Position numbers and translations under genes: made by a program
Source of the DNA: Halobacillus mangrovi
GTDB lineage: Bacteria > Bacillota > Bacilli > Bacillales > Halobacillaceae
Direction of reading: 5' to 3'
Assembly (NCBI RefSeq): GCF_002097535.1
Contig: NZ_CP020772.1
Location: 2,852,001-2,916,000 of the forward strand
Length of the DNA: 64,000 bases
Notes under the pieces: model-generated
The model's database searches: none
Told to the model about the DNA's origin: nothing
What the model saw: the letters and a program-made list of their open reading frames with translations, nothing else
In this document: in pieces, positions 17,497-24,889 of the stretch
How positions within the stretch are numbered: the first letter of the stretch is position 1
Layout of the letters: every line of letters begins with the position of its first letter

Positions 17497-18324
17497 TTAT
17501 TTCGTAAACAGACGCTGTAAGTAGTCGAGCATTTCCCTCGTCGTCGCATACAGGTACATGTGACGAACCAATGGACTCCCCTGAATAGGTAGAAAGACAA
17601 CTCCCTTATATTCGATTTGTTTCACCATAATACTTGGAAGATAAGCGATTCCTACTCCCAGGGATACGAGTCCTGCCATCGCATGATAATGGCTTTCTAC
17701 TATTTTGCCTTGAAAATGACGCTCGTTCCTAATAGCACGTATTTGTTCGGACAGAGGTCCCTCTGGAGGAATGATCTGTGTTTCCATCATGCATTCATCG
17801 ATGGATACCTCATCCTTAGAGGCCAGATGGAACGAGACAGGAATAGCCGCAACAAACTCATCCTTAAACAATAGGGCGGAGTGTAGTGAGCCGAAAGAAG
17901 GCACATCCTGGATGATTGTTCCATCAATTTCGTCGTTTTCTAAAAGGGGAAGCAAATCTTGACTGTCATCCTTAATAGCCGTTACATAGAAGTTTGCCCG
18001 CTCAAGATTCCCATAAAACTCATGCAAGAAATACGAGCTTAAGAAAGGAGTAGATCCAAACCGAACTTTGTCATGTCCTTGATAGTGAGTGACTGTCTTT
18101 TCAATTTCGGTGAAGAGCGGCCGTAATTCTTGATATAACCCCTTTCCTTTCTCTGTTAAGTCCACTCCTCTTACCGAGCGATTAAAAAGGGCAAAGCCAA
18201 GCTCCTCCTCTAATAGTCTCATTTGCTTACTTAAGGCTGGTTGTGAAATATACAAGGTTTCAGCAGCCTTTGTAAAACTCCGCTGCTGAGCAACTTCGAT
18301 AAAGTACTTTAGTTTTTGTAACAC
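17497..18324 (-). CDS. LysR-family transcriptional regulator
   Basis: 275 residues from a GTG start at 18324 behind AGAGGTGG. The N-terminal winged helix-turn-helix (MLQKLKYFIEVAQQRSFTKA, then LYISQPALSKQMRLLEEELG) is standard for LysR, followed by a linker and a two-lobed effector domain (about 88-275). The family normally activates a divergent target upon binding a small inducer. Here the divergent target is the SMR efflux pair, and a dyad at 18393-18409 lies between them. The SDR gene follows in the same transcript. Confidence 0.92.
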   Translation of the reverse strand: MLQKLKYFIEVAQQRSFTKAAETLYISQPALSKQMRLLEEELGFALFNRSVRGVDLTEKGKGLYQELRPLFTEIEKTVTHYQGHDKVRFGSTPFLSSYFLHEFYGNLERANFYVTAIKDDSQDLLPLLENDEIDGTIIQDVPSFGSLHSALLFKDEFVAAIPVSFHLASKDEVSIDECMMETQIIPPEGPLSEQIRAIRNERHFQGKIVESHYHAMAGLVSLGVGIAYLPSIMVKQIEYKGVVFLPIQGSPLVRHMYLYATTREMLDYLQRLFTK

Positions 18325-18392
18325 ATTTCCACCTCTATCTATAACTCCAACTCATATATAAATGTAATTTATAAGGAAAAAACAAACTCTAC

Positions 18393-18409
18393 TATAACTA
18401 TAGGTTATA
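18393..18409. promoter_or_regulatory. Candidate LysR operator
   Basis: TATAAC-N5-GTTATA is a perfect 6+6 dyad in the 168-bp space between lysR and the SMR pair. Its T-N11-A-like layout fits a LysR box. Confidence 0.5.
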
Positions 18410-18492
18410 AAAGCATAACTAATCAATAGTACCAGTTAATACTCCTTGGTGTTTATGATGGTAGTAGAACGCAGCCACGGAGGAGGATTGGC

Positions 18493-18846
18493 ATGAAAAA
18501 CCTGTACGTTCTGTTATTTGTTTCCGTCATTTTCGAGGTCATTGGGGCTATATTTATGAAACACGCGAACGGCTTTAGTGATGTAAGGGCAAGTGTAGTG
18601 GTTGTGATTAGCTACAGCTTGGCATTAAGTCTTTATATCATCATTACAAAAAACCATGAAATTGGAAAAATTAACGCTCTCTGGTCTGGAGGAGGGACGA
18701 CTCTCGTAACCATCTTAGGTATTTTAATTTTCAATGAATCAGTTACTTTTTCCAAAATGGTCGGCCTAGGAATTATCATCGTTGGAATTTGCGGGCTCAC
18801 CTTAAAACCTGGAAGGAAAAAATTTATCACAAAAAGGAGTGCATGA
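18493..18846 (+). CDS. SMR-family efflux subunit 1
   Basis: 117 residues with four membrane helices. The first helix carries the essential proton- and drug-binding glutamate (Glu15 in VIFEVIGAIFMKHANGF), and helix 3 has INALWSGGGTTLVTILGILI. Small multidrug resistance proteins work as antiparallel dimers. GGAGGA precedes ATG. The stop overlaps the start of a second SMR gene (ATGA), so this is a paired-type system. Probably under the divergent LysR regulator. The substrate could be a quaternary cation, a polyamine or guanidinium, and cannot be decided. Confidence 0.9.
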   Translation: MKNLYVLLFVSVIFEVIGAIFMKHANGFSDVRASVVVVISYSLALSLYIIITKNHEIGKINALWSGGGTTLVTILGILIFNESVTFSKMVGLGIIIVGICGLTLKPGRKKFITKRSA

Positions 18847-19145
18847 TATTGGGATATTTAATCCTTTCCTTATTATTTGCCACCTTAGGAAACATTTGCG
18901 TTAAACTATCATCGGGATTCCGGCGTTTTCTTCCGAGTACAGCATCGTTCGGGTTCATTGGGCTTTGTCTCTACTTTTTAACCTTAAGTGTCGAGACACT
19001 GGAAATTTGGATTGCTTATGCCGTTTGGTCTGGGGTTTCTATAGCTGCTACTACCTTATTTGGAATTTTTCTTTTCAATGAGGAGGCAAGCCGAAAAAAA
19101 TTCATTTCCATTGGCTTAATCATCATCGGTGTAATCATCCTTTAA
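18843..19145 (+). CDS. SMR-family efflux subunit 2, lacking the helix-1 glutamate
   Basis: 100 residues, four helices. Aligned with its partner, helix 1 reads LLFATLGNICVKLSSGF, so Ala13 stands where the SMR family has its essential glutamate. Helix 3 keeps YAVWSGVSIAATTLFGIFLF. The start ATG overlaps the partner stop. If the pair acts as a heterodimer, only one subunit can carry protons. This is unlike EmrE homodimers and may mean an orienting or regulatory subunit. Confidence 0.88.
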   Translation: MILGYLILSLLFATLGNICVKLSSGFRRFLPSTASFGFIGLCLYFLTLSVETLEIWIAYAVWSGVSIAATTLFGIFLFNEEASRKKFISIGLIIIGVIIL

Positions 19146-19184
19146 GAAGTTCTAAGGAGTTCGTCCTTTAGCCAGCATCCTTTA

Positions 19185-19550
19185 TTAGCGGCAATAAAAG
19201 TTCTCATCTGTACCTGTTCGAGCACAGTCATCCTGAACGCGCCTCCCATTGATTTGTACCCTTAACACTTTGTACCACCAAAACGAAAAATAGACGAATA
19301 TCACAAATGAAATCCAAGCCCATCCTTCTAATGAAAAAAAACTTGTTACCCAGTACTGTAGTTCATTTTGATCTGGTCTAGGTATTGCACCCATGACATT
19401 GATGATTCCAAAGACCGGTAGCAAGACAATCGTTACTACTGAATACGCCACCAGCTTACGTTTGACCAGCATTCGTATGGCAGTGATAAAAGTGCCGAAG
19501 AAAGCCAAATAGCACACAATTAACAACCACCCCGGAATTGTAGGGGACAT
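19185..19550 (-). CDS. Small membrane protein of unknown function
   Basis: 121 residues from ATG 19550, 9 bases after GAGGAG. An earlier ATG at 19565 overlaps the site. Three membrane helices (about 7-25, 35-53, 76-95) are followed by a basic tail RVQINGRRVQDDCARTGTDE. I do not recognise the family. It converges on the SMR pair, and the space between stops is only 39 bp without a clear hairpin. Confidence 0.65.
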   Translation of the reverse strand: MSPTIPGWLLIVCYLAFFGTFITAIRMLVKRKLVAYSVVTIVLLPVFGIINVMGAIPRPDQNELQYWVTSFFSLEGWAWISFVIFVYFSFWWYKVLRVQINGRRVQDDCARTGTDENFYCR

Positions 19551-19668
19551 GTCACCACTCCTCATTCAGATTATAGTGTAATTTTACACCCAAAGATAAA
19601 TCATTACAACCACCTTCCTGAGAAGAAGAAAAAAACTCATTTATATGTACGTAATGAAGCTATAAAAA

Positions 19669-19713
19669 CAAAACGAAGCCCGCCTCAACATCTATGGAGG
19701 CAGGCTTCGTTTT
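19669..19713 (-). terminator. Terminator of the USP gene
   Basis: AACGAAGCC-GCCTC arms with their complements, 14 bp with one bulge. On the minus strand TTTTGTTTTT follows. Confidence 0.88.
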
Positions 19714-19717
19714 AGCT

Positions 19718-20215
19718 CTATTTAATAATCGTTACCGGTACAGTCGCTTCTTTTGCTACCCTTTCACTAATGCTTCCTAGCATGAATTTTTTAATGCCGC
19801 TAACACCGCGGTTTCCTATTACAATCAGATCCACATCATTATTAGAAGCAAAGTGGCTTAACCGCTTAACAGGGTCACCTTTTAACACTTCATAAAATAC
19901 CGATACCCCTTTTTGACCAGCGAGTTTCTTTGCCTCTGTAAAAATTTCATGATCGCTATGCTTGGTTTTCAAGTCACTTGGAGGCTTTTCCTTTTCATTG
20001 ATGTTTGCTTCATAGGCTTTAACGTCAGCCCCGCCATAATTGACACTCATATCACTACCAGAGGTTAATGAATCAAACGGATCTCTTGCCTCCTCTTTTT
20101 CTACGTGGACAACCACCAATTGAGCATGGTTTACTTTTGTTAAATCTAATGCATGTTCAAGAGCTTTCAAGCTTCCTTCGGATCCATCATAAGCCGCCAT
20201 GATTTTGTTATACAT
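19718..20215 (-). CDS. Universal stress protein (UspA family)
   Basis: 165 residues. The N-terminal KIMAAYDGSEGSLKALEHAL is the standard USP opening, and the ATP-binding loop is VIGNRGVSGIKKFMLGSISE (G-2x-G-9x-GS), so this is the nucleotide-binding branch. An acidic insertion of about 30 residues lies between strands 2 and 3. Such proteins accumulate in starvation and stress in the cytoplasm. Single gene with its own terminator. Confidence 0.93.
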   Translation of the reverse strand: MYNKIMAAYDGSEGSLKALEHALDLTKVNHAQLVVVHVEKEEARDPFDSLTSGSDMSVNYGGADVKAYEANINEKEKPPSDLKTKHSDHEIFTEAKKLAGQKGVSVFYEVLKGDPVKRLSHFASNNDVDLIVIGNRGVSGIKKFMLGSISERVAKEATVPVTIIK

Positions 20216-20302
20216 CCCTTACCATCCCTTTCATTTTTTAGAAGAGCTTATTTTCTATGTACCCTTTTCTGGATTATTTTAAGTTTCTTTTTTTATGATC
20301 GG

Positions 20303-20803
20303 TCAATCCAGGAATGGGCTCGGATATTGAACAATGCCTGAAACCTCATCTAACGCGCCTTCCTGTAATTCTAAAGCCATAAACACTTCTTCGGACACCT
20401 CAAAAGGAGAATGGATTCCCCAATTAGAGGTTTTTTTGAACCCAAACTTCGAATAATAACCAGAGTGACCAAGGACAATAACAGATTGGTATCCATCTGT
20501 CTGCCTATCCCCTTACTTTGTTGATCCGGAAGGACTGAAACCGGAGCAAGCGCCAGAGATTCTACTTTCATTTTCTCATTTACAATTTCTAACTTGGATA
20601 AAAGCACATGCCCAACAATATGTGCATCTTCGCTAGCTGCAACAAGGGACAATTGGGGGGGTAAATGCGCTTGACCGTCTTAGCTTTGCAACGAGTTCGT
20701 GCTCATTTTGGTCGCTATATGCTTCATTTTCAAACGCAAGCCTTACTACTTTTTCCGTTACAGGGTATTCTTATATTTGTTCTACTCTAATTATAATATT
20801 CAA
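20303..20803 (-). pseudogene. GNAT N-acetyltransferase gene, broken
   Basis: GGGAGG precedes a TTG at 20803. The frame reads NIIIRVEQI, hits a TAA, and continues as EYPVTEKVVRLAFENEAYSD and HELVAKLRRSSAF. It then shifts frame at a run of seven C near 20655-20661 into LSLVAASEDAHIVGHVLLSK and ESLALAPVSVLPDQQSKGIG. After GIGRQ about 40 bases are missing, and the frame shifts again to GYQSVIVLGHSGYYSKFGFK and NWGIHSPFEVSEEVFMALEL, ending at TGA 20303-20305. One nonsense codon, two frameshifts and a deletion make this a true pseudogene of a YhbS-like acetyltransferase. Confidence 0.85.
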
Positions 20804-20876
20804 TTACACGCCTCCCAACCATTTAAGAATAAAACCTTCTTCCTATTCGAACACTAGACAAAAGGAGGAAACAATC

Positions 20877-21962
20877 ATGAAAATAGCGATCATCGGGGCA
20901 GGACTTTCCGGGCTTTCTTGTGCCTTGACTCTTGAAAAGCACGGGCTTTCCGCAGATCTATTTGAAAAACAGAAAGATATTGGCTATGACTTTAAAATTG
21001 CCCAATTGATGACTCCTATACTTCATGCTCCGGTGGATGATATGATTCAATTTCTTTCTGAAAAGTATGATATTCATTTAAAACCAACCACCAACATACA
21101 GAAAATTCATGTCCACTCTCCAAATGAGTCCGCGAGTGTGGAAGGGAAGCTCGGATTTATTAATATGCGCGGCAACCATAAAGAAGCTTATGAAAAACAG
21201 TTAGCCGATCAGCTAATAACGAGCCGAATCTATTGTAATCACCACGTCACTCATGAAGAAGTATCTAAAGAGTACACTCACATAGTCTTAGCCACTGGGG
21301 AGACGCTGGACACAGACCAAATCCAGCCCTTTCAGATTGATTTCAAGTCCACCATTGTAGGGGCAATCGTACGAGGAAAATTCTTACGGACTGAGGTTCA
21401 TACATGGTTTGATACAGAGCTTGCCCCAAAAGGACTCGTTTACTTTCTTCCTCATTCGGAGACCCTGGGCACTCTTGTGTTAATTTATCCTCAATACGAT
21501 GAAATGATGGCCAAAAAAAAAGAAACGCTATGGTCTATAGCTTTAGAACGTGCATCTTACACGCTAAAACAATCATTGACCATCGAAGAAGATTTTTCCA
21601 AAAGAGACTATGTGGTCGGAAAGTGTCAATACCCCAGAATTGGAAATACCTTTTTTACAGGAAACTGCTTTGGTGCCGTTACCCCTTTTCTAGGGTTCGG
21701 TCAGACTGGTTCAATTCTAAGTGGGATTTACGCCGCTCAGGACATGTGCGGTATCGGGAATTATGAAAAGCTTTGTAAACCGCTTTATAAAGACTATCAA
21801 GACTCGCAGGTACTTAGAAAAACAATTGAGCGTTTAAGCAATGATCAATTTGATTTCGTTACTAAAGTCCTTCGTGTAAAAGCCGTAGAAAGCATGGTCA
21901 CACACAAAAACAATAAATCTTTAAAGATGCTTAGCCATTTATTAAAGCCTTTCAGCAGATAA
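20877..21962 (+). CDS. FAD-dependent oxidoreductase (geranylgeranyl reductase/monooxygenase-like)
   Basis: 361 residues. The dinucleotide-binding motif is at the N-terminus (IAIIGAGLSGLSCALTLEKH, then DLFEK), VLATGE appears as the second FAD motif, and the third, GNCFGAVTPFLGFGQTGSIL, resembles the GD motif region of the geranylgeranyl-reductase/PHBH group although the Asp is replaced by Asn. AAAGGAGG precedes ATG. The substrate is unknown. A spore protein gene follows 69 bp later on the same strand and may be read from this promoter or its own. Confidence 0.82.
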   Translation: MKIAIIGAGLSGLSCALTLEKHGLSADLFEKQKDIGYDFKIAQLMTPILHAPVDDMIQFLSEKYDIHLKPTTNIQKIHVHSPNESASVEGKLGFINMRGNHKEAYEKQLADQLITSRIYCNHHVTHEEVSKEYTHIVLATGETLDTDQIQPFQIDFKSTIVGAIVRGKFLRTEVHTWFDTELAPKGLVYFLPHSETLGTLVLIYPQYDEMMAKKKETLWSIALERASYTLKQSLTIEEDFSKRDYVVGKCQYPRIGNTFFTGNCFGAVTPFLGFGQTGSILSGIYAAQDMCGIGNYEKLCKPLYKDYQDSQVLRKTIERLSNDQFDFVTKVLRVKAVESMVTHKNNKSLKMLSHLLKPFSR

Positions 21963-22031
21963 AAGTTATCCGATCTAGTTTATCAAAATCGTTCGAATCA
22001 AACATTAAACTTAGATAGGAGGCATACCCTT

Positions 22032-22217
22032 ATGAATAGACAAAGAGCACGAGAAATATCTGAGTCTCCAATCATGGCTAACGTTACGTACAATAACCAG
22101 CCCATCTATATCCAGCATGTTGATGATCAAAACGGTACAGCAAGAATTTACCCGCTCGATCAGCCTGAGAATGAGCAAGAAGTATCTTTGAATGAATTGC
22201 GGGAAGAGCTTCATTAA
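22032..22217 (+). CDS. sspH: Small acid-soluble spore protein, H type
   Basis: 61 residues. The sequence MNRQRAREISESPIMANVTY, with YIQHVDDQNGTARIYPL and a C-terminal EVSLNELREEL, matches SspH of Bacillus. TAGGAGG precedes ATG at 9 bases. H-type SASPs are minor proteins of the spore core made in the forespore. It shows that the organism forms endospores. It is followed by a strong hairpin. Forespore sigma-factor control is expected from the family but I did not find a certain promoter. Confidence 0.95.
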   Translation: MNRQRAREISESPIMANVTYNNQPIYIQHVDDQNGTARIYPLDQPENEQEVSLNELREELH

Positions 22218-22280
22218 TAATTAAAAATGAAAGCCATTCAAGCAAAGTTGGCTTCACTGTTTTTGCCTTAATTGTCTAAA

Positions 22281-22320
22281 GGAAAGCCTGTCTCGAAAGA
22301 CGAGACAGGCTTTCCTTAGT
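22281..22320. terminator. Strong hairpin after sspH
   Basis: A perfect 15-bp stem (GGAAAGCCTGTCTCG and complement) with a 5-nt loop. The T-run is weak on both strands. Confidence 0.75.
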
Positions 22321-22423
22321 TACCGCTACATTCTGACTCAGCTAATTTTTTAACTTCTGAGCAGGAATTTTAATAAAGTCTTTTCTTTACTTTTTAAATA
22401 ATACTTATCGGAAAGGATGAGGG

Positions 22424-23635
22424 TTAAAACCCATAATCTTGATCACGGTCAGTCAGAGGGATATCATCATATTCACTCGCATCTATATTGTAAACTTCAC
22501 CTGTAGCAACGCCGTTAATGATTCCATAGACTCCTGTTTCGACCGCTTTAACCAATTGACCTCTCTTCTTCTGACCATAGCTCTGAGTTTGACCAGTCAC
22601 TTCAAATAAAACAGCTCCACTTCCATTTAAGGCAAAAGATCCAAGTGCTGTGCCAGGAAGATCAAGGTTTTGCGGGTAGAGGGTGATATTGTCAAACGGT
22701 GAGTTCCCTTTCACCTGTAACGCATCATAAGCGGCTACATTTAATTGCTTGGAGAACTCTTCATTGTAGGTATCCGCATACTCCCTATACTTATCGCCTT
22801 CTTCACTATTCGGGTTTGGAACAAAATCTCCTGAAATGGATAAGGTTACTTTATCGTCCGTTCCTTCTACAAAGTACTCACCCTGGTGGTGTAAATCTAC
22901 AAACACATCCACTTTACCGAATTCGTTCATTAAGCCTTTATAAACATCACGTACGGTTTGTGCTTCAGGAGTAATGTACCAGCCTGGTTCGGAGGAAGTG
23001 CCAGGAAAATCCTCTGCTTGAGGTTCATAGTCAAGGTCTGGGTTAAAATCTCTATTCACATCAAATCCTGGGTTAGATGCATAATCCCAGTATTGGTTTG
23101 TGTATGTGTAATAGTTCCAAGAAGGCTCCACGCCCGATAATTGAGGAAAATCTTCTTCCACTTCGCTCCAGGATAAATCATTTCCACGGCGATTTAATTC
23201 GGTAGCATCCGGATTGATCATTGGCATAGCAACAATCGTAACTTCTTCTCTAATTCTTTGAAACTCTTCAGAATTATTCGACCCTAGCTGTTGCAGCATG
23301 TTTAATAAAGCAGCTGTTCCCGTCTTTTCATTCCCATGAATTTCACTTTGGAGAAGAATGACTTTATCTCCTGTACCTACAGTAGCTGTATAGATTTCTC
23401 TTCCTTGATTCGAGTAACCAGCCACTTCAACATCAACTAATCCGCTGCTGCTTTTTTCAATCTGCTGAAGTTTTTTACTTAACTCCGCGTGGCTGATAAA
23501 GCCTGAGATTGAATACTCCTGGTTTTCTGGTGTTCCAGGGTTTGTACCATTAGGTGCTGCATAAACCGGGCTGATTAACCCAGCTGAAAGGACAACGGAA
23601 CTACATAATAAGGCTAACTTCTTCTTTTTACTCAT
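22424..23635 (-). CDS. Secreted M14-family zinc carboxypeptidase
   Basis: 403 residues with signal peptide (cleavage after VYAA, residue 27). Zinc ligands H100 and E103 are in SEIHGNEKTG. The third is the His in VDVFVDLHHQGEYF. The catalytic glutamate is probably in LFEVTGQTQSYG near 350. The substrate-binding arginine may be in FDVNRDFNPD. The family cleaves C-terminal amino acids or D-amino acids from peptides or muropeptides. It is exported and probably used for peptide scavenging. GGAGGAGG precedes ATG. Monocistronic. Confidence 0.9.
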   Translation of the reverse strand: MSKKKKLALLCSSVVLSAGLISPVYAAPNGTNPGTPENQEYSISGFISHAELSKKLQQIEKSSSGLVDVEVAGYSNQGREIYTATVGTGDKVILLQSEIHGNEKTGTAALLNMLQQLGSNNSEEFQRIREEVTIVAMPMINPDATELNRRGNDLSWSEVEEDFPQLSGVEPSWNYYTYTNQYWDYASNPGFDVNRDFNPDLDYEPQAEDFPGTSSEPGWYITPEAQTVRDVYKGLMNEFGKVDVFVDLHHQGEYFVEGTDDKVTLSISGDFVPNPNSEEGDKYREYADTYNEEFSKQLNVAAYDALQVKGNSPFDNITLYPQNLDLPGTALGSFALNGSGAVLFEVTGQTQSYGQKKRGQLVKAVETGVYGIINGVATGEVYNIDASEYDDIPLTDRDQDYGF

Positions 23636-23800
23636 GAATGCCCTCCTCCATTATTTTCTATTTCTAACAATTATGTACTTCTTTTTTGTTTGTTCCCTTT
23701 CCTCCATTTATCGAAAAAACAAAACATTTGTCCCATAAACCAAGATCGTGTCTGGTTCATAATCTACTTTTCCTTTACCCACCAATTAGGTTTAAAGTTG

Positions 23801-23836
23801 GTCATAAAAAAGAACACAGCCTCCAGCTGTGTTCTC
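23801..23836 (-). terminator. Terminator of the YjzC-like gene
   Basis: AGAACACAGC pairs with GCTGTGTTCT across a 5-nt loop. TTTTTT follows on the minus strand. Confidence 0.92.
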
Positions 23837-23849
23837 TCTGATTTACCTT

Positions 23850-24029
23850 TTACGCCCGCTTCACCCAATATGCCGCTTCATTTTCTGATGGAGAAGGTGG
23901 AAATTGTTCGCCCTCTTCCAGTTTAATTTCAGTATTATCTTTACTGGAATTGCCATTCACAAGCTTGTCCACTTTATACGTACCGGTTTCTGGAGCCTTT
24001 TCACCCGTCTTAAACTGTTTGTTTGCCAT
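23850..24029 (-). CDS. YjzC-like small protein, copy 1
   Basis: 59 residues, MANKQFKTGEKAPETGTYKV at the start and QFPPSPSENEAAYWVKRA at the end. The pattern FKTGEKAPxxGxY...PP is that of YjzC-type proteins of Bacilli, of unknown function. CGGAGGTG stands 9 bases before ATG. A paralogue with the same pattern is at 27702 on the other strand, and a KGG-repeat protein and the cyanophycinase lie between. A terminator follows directly. Confidence 0.85.
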   Translation of the reverse strand: MANKQFKTGEKAPETGTYKVDKLVNGNSSKDNTEIKLEEGEQFPPSPSENEAAYWVKRA

Positions 24030-24084
24030 GAATATGCACCTCCGAAATAATAATCAATAGTCAATTATTAGCTGCGGTCGTGAA

Positions 24085-24474
24085 TCAGGAGTTTTGTTTA
24101 GATCCATTTCCTGGACGTCCGCCTTTTTTTCCAATCTTCTCAAAATGCTCTTCGCCATATTTCTGACTGGTAGTTTCGCCACCTTTTTGACCGATCGTTT
24201 CAAAATGCTCCTGGCTGTACTCTTGGCTAGTCGTCTTTCCACCTTTTTGGCCAATATCTTCAAAGTGTTCTTGACTATACTCTTGGCGTGTCGTTTCTCC
24301 GCCTTTTTGACCGATGTTTTCAAAGTGCTCTTGGCTGTATTCCTGGCTTACTTTTTTGCCGCCCTTTTGGCCGATCTCTTCAAAATGTTCTTGATCGTAT
24401 TTTCGTGCTGTTTTCTCTCCACCTTTACGACCTGCCTCTTCTCTTGTCATACTGCTTTGATTTTTATTTACCAT
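24085..24474 (-). CDS. KGG-repeat general stress protein (GsiB/YciG-like)
   Basis: 129 residues from ATG 24474 with a perfect AAAAGGAGG 9 bases before. The protein is five near-identical 20-residue repeats, each of the form GQKGGETTSQEYSQEHFEDI, plus a shorter N-terminal unit (EEAGRKGGEKTARKYDQEHF) and a tail KIGKKGGRPGNGSKQNS. This is the layout of GsiB, a glucose-starvation inducible, very hydrophilic desiccation-type protein in B. subtilis under SigB. At DNA level the repeats are 60-bp units (about 24125-24425). I could not fix a SigB promoter. Likely made in salt or drying stress. Confidence 0.92.
   Translation of the reverse strand: MVNKNQSSMTREEAGRKGGEKTARKYDQEHFEEIGQKGGKKVSQEYSQEHFENIGQKGGETTRQEYSQEHFEDIGQKGGKTTSQEYSQEHFETIGQKGGETTSQKYGEEHFEKIGKKGGRPGNGSKQNS
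24125..24430. repeat. 60-bp tandem repeats inside the KGG-protein gene
   Basis: Five direct repeats of 60 bp, in frame, keep the GQKGG and EYSQEHF codons. They make the number of units prone to change by slippage or recombination. Confidence 0.85.
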
Positions 24475-24889
24475 TTCGACTAACCTCCTTTTAATATAAC
24501 GTTTTACATAAATACAGTTTCTCGAGTACAGTACGTTCAAACCAATTTTTCCATTAAATGCCTATTCATAAACTAATTGTAATATTTGCAAAGTGATTGA
24601 TAACTTAGCGAATATCTTTTTCCTAAAAGATGGTCCCATTTTCTTATGAAAATGTTTAGATCGCCTGATTAGAGGTTCGGAATATTTACCATTAGTGCCC
24701 TTTACCTGGTATTCGGTCTTGGATATGAAGTACTTTTATCAGTGTTATCTTTCTAAGCATTGTGCTCATTACCTTGTCTTACTCAGCTGGAGGCCGAATC
24801 GTGCTTCCACACCTGCAAACAATGAATTTAAGTACCGTTACTAAAATTGAACGGCCACCTTGCTGTACGAAGTTGGCCATTTTCTAGTG
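24475..24889. other. Intergenic region with a possible membrane-gene remnant
   Basis: On the plus strand near 24690-24835 the pieces IFTISALYLVFGLGYEVLLS and SIVLITLSYSAGGRIVLPHL read in two frames separated by a shift, which looks like the end of a decayed multi-helix transporter gene. Support is only the hydrophobic pattern. A hairpin follows at 24853. Confidence 0.4.
24853..24884. terminator. Terminator of the cyanophycinase gene
   Basis: GGCCACCTT pairs with AAGTTGGCC, one mismatch. Short T-runs follow on both strands. Confidence 0.7.
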
